Assembly: GCA_947074335.1 (NCBI GenBank)
Contig: CAMTPG010000006.1
Span: forward strand, 1-23,035
DNA: 23,035 bases
Direction of reading: 5' to 3'
DNA from: an uncultured Parabacteroides sp.
GTDB taxonomy: Bacteria > Bacteroidota > Bacteroidia > Bacteroidales > Tannerellaceae
Shown here: positions 16,513 to 23,035 of the stretch, in pieces
Numbering within the stretch: the stretch's first letter is position 1
Layout: each line of letters starts with the position of its first letter
The notes under the pieces: generated by a model
Seen by the model: only the letters and a program-made list of their open reading frames with translations
Database searches by the model: none
Told to the model about the DNA's origin: nothing
Made by a program: the position numbers and the translations under genes

Positions 16513-17269
16513 TCAGATATCATTCAGCTATAAAGAGACGGATGCACTGAAAGCAGTCTCTTTTTTACTCGAAAAAGGTTCGGTTGCAGCCATTGTGGGG
16601 CCGAACGGTTCGGGCAAAAGTACCTTGTTAAAATGCATGGACCGGATTTTAACCTATCAGGCGGGAAAGATACATCTGGAGGATGAAGAGCTGAAAACCA
16701 TCTCTCCGGGGCGATTATCCAAAAAGATTGCTTATGTGCCCCAGCGTGAATACAGTGCGATGCCGATCACGGTTTTCGATGCGGTTCTGCTGGGACGAAA
16801 ACCGCATATCAAATGGCAAATCACCAATCAGGATATAAAAATTGTTTCGCAGATGCTGGAGAAGCTCGATCTGTCCGAATTTGCCATGCGCGACGTCAAC
16901 TCGCTCAGCGGCGGTCAGCAGCAACGCGTTTCGCTGGCACGGGCACTTTGTCAGCAACCCGAAATCCTGCTGCTCGACGAACCTACGGCCAATCTTGATC
17001 TGTATCACCAGATTGAGATCATGGAATACCTCACTGAGCTGGCGCACGAAGGCATGATTGTGGTGATCACGCTGCACGATATTAATCTGGCAGCCCAGTA
17101 TTGCGACAAAGCACTGATGCTGAATAAGGGCGAATTGTTTGCCTGCGGCGGGAAAGAGATATTCACGCCCGAAAATATTCAGACGTTATTTCATACACAG
17201 GTAGAGGTTATTCAGCGCAACGACCGCCTGTTTATTCTGCCACAGCGCAAAAATACAGCATATAAGTAA
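16499..17269 (+). CDS. ABC transporter ATP-binding protein (FepC/BtuD-like)
   Basis: The 256-residue ATPase powers the importer formed with the preceding permease. It has the Walker A motif GPNGSGKST (34-42), Q-loop VPQREY (80-85), signature LSGGQQQR (136-143), Walker B ILLLDEP (156-162), D-loop NLD (165-167) and the switch His193 in TLHDINLA. All are intact. The start ATG lies inside the permease gene (14-base overlap). The next gene begins 15 bases after the stop, so all belong to one operon. Length is normal for the family. Confidence 0.96.
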   Translation: MLSIDQISFSYKETDALKAVSFLLEKGSVAAIVGPNGSGKSTLLKCMDRILTYQAGKIHLEDEELKTISPGRLSKKIAYVPQREYSAMPITVFDAVLLGRKPHIKWQITNQDIKIVSQMLEKLDLSEFAMRDVNSLSGGQQQRVSLARALCQQPEILLLDEPTANLDLYHQIEIMEYLTELAHEGMIVVITLHDINLAAQYCDKALMLNKGELFACGGKEIFTPENIQTLFHTQVEVIQRNDRLFILPQRKNTAYK

Positions 17270-17284
17270 CTTAATAATACCTTT

Positions 17285-18160
17285 ATGAAAATTGAAGTAA
17301 AAGCAATCGGAACAGTACTGAATAACATCAAGGCAGAAACATCGCCCGGGGTTATCAAAGAACAGGTCAGCATTATCGAGCTCGACCCGGTTTATATGCA
17401 GGGTTTAAAAGATATAAAGACCTGCGAATATCTGGATATTGTATTTTATTTTCACCTCAATCAGGAAATTCATCTGATTATCAATTCGCCGCTGGTACAG
17501 GATAAAGGCGTTTTTGGCACACGTGCTCCGTCGCGCCCCAATCACATCGGAATCACGACGGTTAAATTGCTGAGTGTCGACGAAAACCGACTGCGTGTAA
17601 CCGGACTCGATGCCATTGATGGTACGCCGGTGCTGGATATAAAATGTTGTGATACTTCGATTTTCGATAAAGAATCGGTGCATAAATCTATTCAGGGCGA
17701 AAATCCGCGAATCGATATCGACCGGAGCATTCTCTCGGTAAATCGCGACGATTTGCTGTACAAAGCAGGTCAGTTGCATGGTCATATCTGTCCGGGAATT
17801 GCCATGGGCGTTTTGTGTGGTGCCGAGATCATGAAGATGATTTATCTCAACAAAGAAGATCCTTACGATTACTCCATGACAGCCGAACAACCCAACTGTG
17901 TACTCGACGGAATCATGTTTGTAACCGGATTTACTCCCGGCAAACGAAAATTAATTTTAGAATCCGGCGAACGTATGCGCTATAAAATTGTTACTAAAGA
18001 GGGAAAGGGTTGGTTGATTGAAAGTTCAGACCATAACCGGGAATATATAAACCGGCTTTTACCCGACGAAATGCCGAAATTGGAAAGAGCTCTCCGTGTA
18101 TTGAACATGGATTTTAAAAAGATATTCGATGTTACCGAATTGTCCGGAACCGATAAATAA
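17285..18160 (+). CDS. TrmO/TsaA-like domain fused to an FmdE-like domain
   Basis: The 291-residue cytoplasmic protein joins two domains. Residues 1-130 resemble TrmO (TsaA/YaeB), a SAM-dependent methyltransferase fold. It has EVKAIGTV at the start and the family signature GVFGTRAPSRPNHIG at 75-89, then GLDAIDGTPVLDIK. In bacteria TrmO methylates t6A37 in tRNA. Residues about 155-291 resemble FmdE, the subunit E-like protein of formylmethanofuran dehydrogenase, a family with bound metal. The motif HGHICPG (His165, His167, Cys169) and Cys205 with Asp208 in NCVLDGIMFVTGFTPG are intact. It lies 15 bases after the ABC ATPase gene and 28 bases before an exported FmdE-like gene. A role in handling or modifying the imported metal or ligand is inferred. 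Methylation of tRNA is an alternative. Confidence 0.85.
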   Translation: MKIEVKAIGTVLNNIKAETSPGVIKEQVSIIELDPVYMQGLKDIKTCEYLDIVFYFHLNQEIHLIINSPLVQDKGVFGTRAPSRPNHIGITTVKLLSVDENRLRVTGLDAIDGTPVLDIKCCDTSIFDKESVHKSIQGENPRIDIDRSILSVNRDDLLYKAGQLHGHICPGIAMGVLCGAEIMKMIYLNKEDPYDYSMTAEQPNCVLDGIMFVTGFTPGKRKLILESGERMRYKIVTKEGKGWLIESSDHNREYINRLLPDEMPKLERALRVLNMDFKKIFDVTELSGTDK

Positions 18161-18188
18161 CCCAGATTATGAACTAAAATAGAGAGAG

Positions 18189-18779
18189 ATGAAAAAGCTT
18201 ATCGTTTTATTAGGAATGGCATTTTTAACATTGCCGCTGTTTGCGCAGGATTTAGAGGTCCCCGTTCCGCAACAACCCCAATATGATTGCATCGTTGCTG
18301 ACAATCCGAGAGCAATCATTGACGAATATATCACCAACAACGACAAAGTGGCCCTGCTTTGCAAAGCTGCCCAGTTACATGGTGAAGCAAATCCCGGCCT
18401 GTCGATGGGCATTATTTGTGGTGTAGATGTAATTAACAAGATCAATCAGATCGGTACTAATCAGAAAGATTATAAACTGATTTCGAATGTGGTGGATTCT
18501 CCGCTCGACGGACTGATATTTGTAACCGGCTTTACACCCGGAAATGATCAGTTGGTAATGCACCCGAATGATTTGTATCAATTCACCATTATCGATAAAA
18601 ACGGTGACGGCTGGCAGTACGAATCGACTGCACAAAACAAAGCCTTTATTAATGCCGCACTTACCGACGAACTGAATGTAGCAGAACAGGCCATTCATCT
18701 GTTGGATTTCGATTGTAACCAGGTTTTTGAGGTAACACCTATTTCCGGAAATACGGGATATCTCAAATATTGGAAATAA
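18189..18779 (+). CDS. Exported FmdE-like protein with altered metal-site residues
   Basis: The 196-residue protein has a clear signal peptide (MKKLIVLLGMAFLTLPLFAQ, cleavage after residue 20) and no lipobox, so it should be periplasmic or secreted. Its mature part aligns along its length with the FmdE half of the preceding gene: LCKAAQLHG, PGLSMGIICGVDVINKI, LDGLIFVTGFTPG, then QVFEVTPISG matching IFDVTELSG. This makes a tandem duplication likely. Three candidate ligands differ: HGHICP becomes HGEANP (Glu66, Asn68) and the Cys before LDG becomes Ser104. His64 and Asp107 remain. It may bind a different metal or an organic ligand, act as a periplasmic chaperone, or have lost binding. It is the last gene of the five-gene unit. 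Confidence 0.85.
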   Translation: MKKLIVLLGMAFLTLPLFAQDLEVPVPQQPQYDCIVADNPRAIIDEYITNNDKVALLCKAAQLHGEANPGLSMGIICGVDVINKINQIGTNQKDYKLISNVVDSPLDGLIFVTGFTPGNDQLVMHPNDLYQFTIIDKNGDGWQYESTAQNKAFINAALTDELNVAEQAIHLLDFDCNQVFEVTPISGNTGYLKYWK

Positions 18780-18791
18780 AATGCGGCAGAT

Positions 18792-18860
18792 TTCGGGAAA
18801 ACAAAAAGGAGAACACTCGGAGCCATCTCTTTTATCTGACTGATGCTCTGTTTTCCCGGA
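18792..18860. repeat. Inverted repeat after the exported FmdE-like gene
   Basis: A perfect 10-base core CGGGAAAACA (18794-18803) pairs with TGTTTTCCCG (18849-18858), extended to 12 pairs with one G-T. The loop is 45 bases. It begins 12 bases after the stop codon. No T-run follows, so it is not a classic terminator. It may protect the mRNA end or bind a protein. Confidence 0.6.
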
Positions 18861-18876
18861 TTAACAGATCGTGATG

Positions 18877-18932
18877 AAATTTTTATTCCTTTGCAAAGCC
18901 ATTAAAATTGGATGACGAAGGAATAAAAATTT
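18877..18932. repeat. Perfect 15-base inverted repeat, possible terminator
   Basis: AAATTTTTATTCCTT (18877-18891) and AAGGAATAAAAATTT (18918-18932) are exact reverse complements around a loop of 26 bases. The AT-rich stem ends in a short T-run on each strand. It could end transcription of the upstream unit, though the GC content of the stem is low for that. Confidence 0.6.
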
Positions 18933-19058
18933 CTTGTACTCTGTTTTACCGGCTATCCAATCCCGTAATTTATCAAAACAATCTGTCAGACTCTTTTTGG
19001 GATTGTCGGATTTTTAGTTTCTTCGGTTATACAACACACTATTTTTCGGCTCAATTAC

Positions 19059-19089
19059 TTGGGCTAACCCGAACAAAATCGTATTTTTG
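19059..19089 (+). promoter_or_regulatory. Predicted rex promoter
   Basis: TTG (19059-19061), a 20-base spacer and TATTTTTG (19082-19089) match the Bacteroidota -33/-7 pattern. The leader to the rex ATG is about 19 bases. Confidence 0.65.
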
Positions 19090-19114
19090 TAAGCTTTACG
19101 GATAAAATGACACA

Positions 19115-19765
19115 ATGGCAAACGACGATATAAAACAGATGTGGAAAGTACCCGAGCCAACGCTCAGACGTTTACCCTGGTATCTGGCTTTTCTGAAATT
19201 GATGAAGGGCAAAGGCGAAACATTCGTTTCGTCCACTCAAATCGCCAAAGAGATAAATGTGGATGCCAGTCAGGTGGCCAAAGATCTCTCTTATGTCAAT
19301 GTTTCGGGTAAAACACGTGTAGGCTACGAAATAGCCACACTGGTAGATGTGCTCGAATCGTTTCTGGGTTTTACCTCACAGCATAAAGCTTTTTTATTTG
19401 GCGTGGGTAGTCTGGGCGCTGCCTTGTTGCAAGATTCCGGACTTACACAATACGGGCTTGATATTGTAGCCGGCTTCGATGTGAGACCCGAACTGGCCGG
19501 CACCACGATTAATTCCATTCCGGTATATCATATGGATGAGTTTCCGGCGAAGATCCGGAAATATGGTGCCACCATCGGAATTATAACCGTTCCGGTAGAA
19601 CGGGCACAGGAAGTAACCGAACAGATTATTGCCGGCGGCATCAAAGCACTCTGGAATTTTACCCCTTTCCGGATCCGCGTACCCGAACACATTGTAGTAC
19701 AAAATACCTCCATGTATGCGCACCTCGCCGTGATGTTCAACAGGCTGAATTCAATCAATCAGTAA
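19115..19765 (+). CDS. rex: Rex, redox-sensing transcriptional repressor
   Basis: Rex senses the NADH/NAD+ ratio and represses fermentation and respiration genes until NADH releases it from DNA. The 216-residue protein has an N-terminal winged helix (LRRLPWYLAFL, then SSTQIAKEINVDASQVAKDLSYV at 39-61) and the linker GKTRVGYEIATL. The Rossmann NAD(H)-binding domain starts with LFGVGSLGAAL (95-103) and the strand GFDVRPELAG. The usual Asn of GxGNLG is Ser99 here. The C-terminal domain-swapped helix is present (NTSMYAHLAVMFNRL). It is first in a likely operon with the FAH-family gene (3-base gap) and porU. pta-ackA in the same window belongs to a pathway that Rex often controls in other bacteria. 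Confidence 0.95.
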   Translation: MANDDIKQMWKVPEPTLRRLPWYLAFLKLMKGKGETFVSSTQIAKEINVDASQVAKDLSYVNVSGKTRVGYEIATLVDVLESFLGFTSQHKAFLFGVGSLGAALLQDSGLTQYGLDIVAGFDVRPELAGTTINSIPVYHMDEFPAKIRKYGATIGIITVPVERAQEVTEQIIAGGIKALWNFTPFRIRVPEHIVVQNTSMYAHLAVMFNRLNSINQ

Positions 19766-19768
19766 GAT

Positions 19769-20383
19769 ATGAAAATAATAGCAGTAGGAATGAATTATGC
19801 AAATCACAATAAAGAGATGCATCATTCGTTAGAATTAAAAGAGCCTGCTATCTTTATGAAATCCGATTCTTCTTTGCTGAAGGACGGAAAGCCCTTTTTT
19901 ATACCTGATTTCTCTTCCGAAATCCATTATGAAACAGAGCTGGTGGTAAAGATCGACAGGCTGGGAAAGAATATTGCCGAACGGTTTGCGCATCGCTATT
20001 ATAACGAAGTCACGGTAGGCATTGATTTTACGGCACGCGACTGGCAGCGCCGGCTGCGCGAGGCAGGAATGCCCTGGGAGCTCTCGAAAGCTTTCGATAA
20101 CTCGGCCGTAACCGGATCATTCATTCCCAAAGAACAGGCAGGCGATATGCAGGCCATACCGTTTCATCTCGACATCAACGGCGAGACGGTACAGGCCGGC
20201 AATACAGCCGATATGCTGTTTACCGTGGATCAGATTGTGGCGTATGTGAGTCGCTTCTTTACATTAAAAATCGGCGATCTGATCTTCACCGGTACTCCTG
20301 CCGGCGTTGGTCCCGTAAAGATTGATGATCATTTACAGGGCTATCTGGGTCAGCAAAAATTGCTCGACTTTTATGTAAGATAA
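19769..20383 (+). CDS. Fumarylacetoacetate hydrolase (FAH) family protein
   Basis: The 204-residue protein has the FAH fold, whose members hydrolyse or decarboxylate acylpyruvates and related beta-diketo acids with a divalent metal. The short length resembles FAHD1 and the YcgM group. Visible are GMNYANHNKEM at the N-terminus, the metal-ligand region HYETELVVKI (Glu55, Glu57), Asp86 in GIDFTARDWQ, KAFDNSAVTGSFIP and FTGTPAGVGPV near the C-terminus. Bacteroidota commonly carry such a gene, often annotated only as FAH family. The substrate is not known and may be oxaloacetate or another acylpyruvate. It is 3 bases after rex and 7 bases before porU. Confidence 0.93.
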   Translation: MKIIAVGMNYANHNKEMHHSLELKEPAIFMKSDSSLLKDGKPFFIPDFSSEIHYETELVVKIDRLGKNIAERFAHRYYNEVTVGIDFTARDWQRRLREAGMPWELSKAFDNSAVTGSFIPKEQAGDMQAIPFHLDINGETVQAGNTADMLFTVDQIVAYVSRFFTLKIGDLIFTGTPAGVGPVKIDDHLQGYLGQQKLLDFYVR

Positions 20384-20390
20384 TGAACAC

Positions 20391-23035
20391 ATGAAACGAC
20401 TATTTTATTCTTTTTTATTCACGATTTGTTTCCTGGCTGCGGCCTGGGGCTCAGATTATAAATATACGGCAAACTCAGTGCTCGAAACCGGCAGATGGGT
20501 AAAGATTCAGGTCAGCGAAACCGGAATCTATAAACTCACCACTTCGGATTTGCGCAGTATGGGTTTCTCCGATTTGAATAAAGTAGCCGTTTACGGATAT
20601 GGCGGCTGGCCGATTGATGAGGATTTCTCGAAACCGCTTGTGGATGATTTGCCCGAACAGGCACTTTATCAGGGTGCAGATTATCTGCTGTTTTACGGCA
20701 AAGGGCCGATAAAATGGGAGTATGATGCTACCAATGGTTTTGTACATACCAACAATCCCTATGCTACTGCCGGTTATTATTTTGTTACCGAGAAATCTGA
20801 AGCGCCGCTGCGAATGCAACCGGTTTCGTCGGAGAACGGCGCAACTTTACAGATCAATACTTTCGATGATTATTATCTGTGGGAAAAAGATCAGGTATCG
20901 GTCAACAGCTCCGGTCGCGAGTTGTATGGCGAATCTTTCGAGATCAATGTGTCGCAGGACTTTTCGGTCTCGGTGCCGGGCATCACTTCCGATCCCGGAT
21001 TTGCCACACTCAACTTTATTGCACGTTCCACAGCCGGATCTTCGAATGCCACATTAAGTATTAATGATGTGGCGCTGGTGCGCGGAACGATTCAGCAAAC
21101 CTCTTCGGCAGAAACGTATGTAACGGCCAAAGGCACGCATGTGCGTGGCGACTGGGAAGGTGCGAAAAGCGAGAACTTCCGGGTCAATGTTACCTACAGT
21201 CGCACCGGTCAGCAAAATGCCCGCCTCAACTACTTCCGCCTTCAGATGAAGCGCGAACTGAAAATATATAACAGTGCCACTTTTTTTCGCAGCATTTCGG
21301 CCTGCAACAATGCCTCGCGTTTTGTGGTGCAGAATGCCAATGCCAACACGCTGATATTCGATGTGACCGAATCGCAGCCGGCAGCCCTGATGGAAACTGT
21401 GCTGAACGGTTCCGAATTGACGTTTGCCATTCCTGCCGCCTCTGCTCTGCGCGAATTTGTGGCCGTGCAGCCGGCACAGCTGCCCTCGCCTGCAGTTATC
21501 GGTCAGGTGGCGAATCAGAACCTGCACGGACTTGCGCAACAGGATATGATTATTCTGGCGCCGCCGGCTTTTGTGCAACAGGCCGAACGACTGGCAGCCG
21601 CTCACCGCGAAAAAGACAACCTCACGGTTCAGGTGGTGACTCCCGAAACCGTATACAATGAATTTTCGAGCGGAACTCCCGATGCCAGTGCCATTCGCCG
21701 CTTTATGAAAATGTTTTACAGCCGGCAAACTTCCGAAGCCGATGCACCGAAATATCTCCTGCTGTTTGGTGACGGCAGTTTCGATAACCGTCAGCTTACA
21801 TCAGCCTGGAAACAGATTGACATGACCAATATGCTGATTACCTATCAGACCGAACAATCTCTGAATCAACATTCGTATGTGGTTGATGATTATTTCGGCT
21901 TTCTCAACGATGAGGATCATAATCTGGCGCTGGGCTATAAAAAAGTAGATCTCGGTATCGGCCGCTTTCCGGTAAGAACCGTGGCGCAGGCCACGCAGGT
22001 TGTAGACAAGGTTATCGGCTACATGGAAAATAAAGAAACGGGAACCTGGAAGAATAATCTTTGTTTTGTAGCCGACGATGGCAGCAACTCCGACAATTTT
22101 TCCAACGATTATATGCAGCAGGCCGAAGATATGTCGACCTATCTGCAACAGAATCATCCCGAGTTCCTGGTGAATAAACTCTATTTCGATGCCTACAAAA
22201 AAGAGCAGTCGGGTGGCCAGAGCGGATATCCCGATGTGCGTGCCGGTTTATTGAAACAACTGCGCGACGGTTTATTCCTGGTTAATTACACCGGCCATGG
22301 TAACACTACCGCCTGGAGCGACGAAAAGATTATTACACAGACCGATATTACACAGGCCACATACGCCAAACTGCCTGTCTGGGTAACCGCCACCTGCGAT
22401 TTTACCCGCTTCGACGATATCAACACCTCGGCCGGCGAAGATGTGCTGCTCAATGCCAAAAGCGGCGGTATCGCACTTTTCACCACCACGCGTGTAGCCT
22501 ATTCAAATTCCAATAAAAATATCAACGACCAGCTGGTGCGCAACCTGTTTGAGAAGAAAAACGGCAAACGTCAGACACTGGGCGATATCATCAAAGCTAC
22601 CAAGCAGAAGATTGCCACCACAAACTCGGCCGTTTATCAGCTGGGATTCAGTCTGATTGGTGATCCGGCGTTGACACTGGCCTATCCCGAATACCGCATG
22701 CACATAACGCATGTAAACGAACAGCTTGCCCACGGCGATCCGATTCCGTTTCGTGCACTCGAAAAAATCACCGTCGAAGGTTATGTGGCCGATACCGACG
22801 GCGATCTGGCTGCCGATTTCAACGGCGTAATCAATCCTACGATAAAAGACAGCAAAATAACCGTGACCTGTCTGAATAATAACAACATCAGTCGCGATCC
22901 ATTCAGCTTCACCGATTATCCCAATACTTTATATATCGGGAATGACTCGGTGCGCAACGGGCGCTTCAGCTTTACCTTTACCGTGCCGAAGGATATTTCC
23001 TATTCGGGGCTGCAGGGCAAAATGAATCTGTATGC
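20391..23035 (+). CDS. porU: PorU-like sortase of the type IX secretion system (C25 peptidase), 3' end missing
   Basis: The frame is open from ATG 20391 to the window edge (881 codons) without a stop. PorU is the outer-membrane-associated gingipain-type cysteine protease that cuts the C-terminal sorting domain off type IX cargo and links the cargo to A-LPS. An N-terminal signal peptide (FYSFLFTICFLAAAWG) is followed by a long beta-rich region (ETGRWVKIQVSETGIYKL at its start). The C25 domain lies at about 430-790, with LLFGDGSFDNR, VDDYFGFLNDEDH, GIGRFPVRT, catalytic His636 in NYTGHGNTTAWS and catalytic Cys669 in TATCDFTRFDD, then FSLIGDPAL. The start is 7 bases after the FAH gene. porV, the usual partner, would be expected beyond the window. 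Confidence 0.92.
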   Translation, partial: MKRLFYSFLFTICFLAAAWGSDYKYTANSVLETGRWVKIQVSETGIYKLTTSDLRSMGFSDLNKVAVYGYGGWPIDEDFSKPLVDDLPEQALYQGADYLLFYGKGPIKWEYDATNGFVHTNNPYATAGYYFVTEKSEAPLRMQPVSSENGATLQINTFDDYYLWEKDQVSVNSSGRELYGESFEINVSQDFSVSVPGITSDPGFATLNFIARSTAGSSNATLSINDVALVRGTIQQTSSAETYVTAKGTHVRGDWEGAKSENFRVNVTYSRTGQQNARLNYFRLQMKRELKIYNSATFFRSISACNNASRFVVQNANANTLIFDVTESQPAALMETVLNGSELTFAIPAASALREFVAVQPAQLPSPAVIGQVANQNLHGLAQQDMIILAPPAFVQQAERLAAAHREKDNLTVQVVTPETVYNEFSSGTPDASAIRRFMKMFYSRQTSEADAPKYLLLFGDGSFDNRQLTSAWKQIDMTNMLITYQTEQSLNQHSYVVDDYFGFLNDEDHNLALGYKKVDLGIGRFPVRTVAQATQVVDKVIGYMENKETGTWKNNLCFVADDGSNSDNFSNDYMQQAEDMSTYLQQNHPEFLVNKLYFDAYKKEQSGGQSGYPDVRAGLLKQLRDGLFLVNYTGHGNTTAWSDEKIITQTDITQATYAKLPVWVTATCDFTRFDDINTSAGEDVLLNAKSGGIALFTTTRVAYSNSNKNINDQLVRNLFEKKNGKRQTLGDIIKATKQKIATTNSAVYQLGFSLIGDPALTLAYPEYRMHITHVNEQLAHGDPIPFRALEKITVEGYVADTDGDLAADFNGVINPTIKDSKITVTCLNNNNISRDPFSFTDYPNTLYIGNDSVRNGRFSFTFTVPKDISYSGLQGKMNLY

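Larger units (their letters stand above)
18780..19114. other. Gene-free stretch between the metal-uptake unit and rex
   Basis: These 335 bases hold two strong inverted repeats (18792-18860 and 18877-18932), a weaker one (CAATCCC 18958-18964 with GGGATTG 18999-19005, a short T-run nearby), and the rex promoter. A 65-codon plus-strand frame at 18908-19105 overlaps the repeat and the promoter. It has no recognisable domain and is judged not real. Confidence 0.6.

Noticed and set aside
18908..19105. Plus-strand frame of 65 codons before rex
   Set aside because: It starts inside an inverted repeat and covers the rex promoter, and it has no signal peptide or known domain.
21054..21728. Minus-strand frame of 224 codons
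   Set aside because: It is antisense to porU, which is continuous across it and carries intact catalytic motifs. Its translation is rich in His/Arg/Cys as antisense frames often are.
1..23035. CRISPR array, insertion sequence, tRNA or rRNA gene
   Set aside because: No regularly spaced repeats, transposase motifs, terminal inverted repeats with target duplications, or cloverleaf-forming stretches were recognised on either strand.

Overview
The window most likely comes from a chromosome of the order Bacteroidales in the Bacteroidota. Several promoters match the Bacteroidota pattern (-7 box TAnnTTTG, often with TTG or TTTG about 20 bases upstream). The right edge carries a PorU-type sortase of the type IX secretion system. 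The best family matches (FolP next to CdaA, Rex, an AckA/Pta pair, a DUF3836-like exported protein, a BamA-type patatin) are typical of this group. A species cannot be named. PorU argues for a lineage with type IX secretion and against most Bacteroides species.

Layout: (1) 1-665, the 3' part of a GH16 glucanase gene, convergent by one base with an acyltransferase-3 gene that lies downstream of murF on the minus strand (667-3154). (2) From overlapping divergent promoters at 3195-3231, folP and cdaA run on the plus strand, followed by pta-ackA with its own promoter and a hairpin terminator at 7313-7348. (3) 7304-10903, minus strand: a short outer-membrane-protein-like tail with no start, a DUF3836-like exported protein, and the set DUF2975 - sppA - small XRE regulator. 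(4) 11059-14179, minus strand: a DUF2461 gene with a strong terminator, and a patatin-type phospholipase with a C-terminal outer-membrane barrel. (5) 14266-18779, plus strand: a compact five-gene unit with a periplasmic binding protein, a FecCD permease, an ABC ATPase, a fused TrmO-like/FmdE-like protein and an exported FmdE-like protein. (6) 18780-19114, a gene-free stretch with two strong inverted repeats and the rex promoter. (7) 19115-23035, rex, an FAH-family hydrolase and the 5' part of porU, closely spaced.

The most interesting part is region 5. The transporter is of the class that imports chelated metals, heme, cobalamin or molybdate/tungstate. It is joined to a cytoplasmic protein that fuses a TrmO-like methyltransferase fold to an FmdE domain with an intact His/Cys motif. 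It is also joined to a secreted copy of the FmdE domain in which three of the candidate metal ligands are replaced. This looks like a dedicated metal or metal-cofactor acquisition system whose substrate is not stated by any gene. No TonB receptor and no long leader suited to a riboswitch are present next to it. The remaining genes are mostly housekeeping: peptidoglycan (murF), folate (folP), c-di-AMP (cdaA), acetate fermentation (pta, ackA), redox control (rex) and protein secretion (porU).
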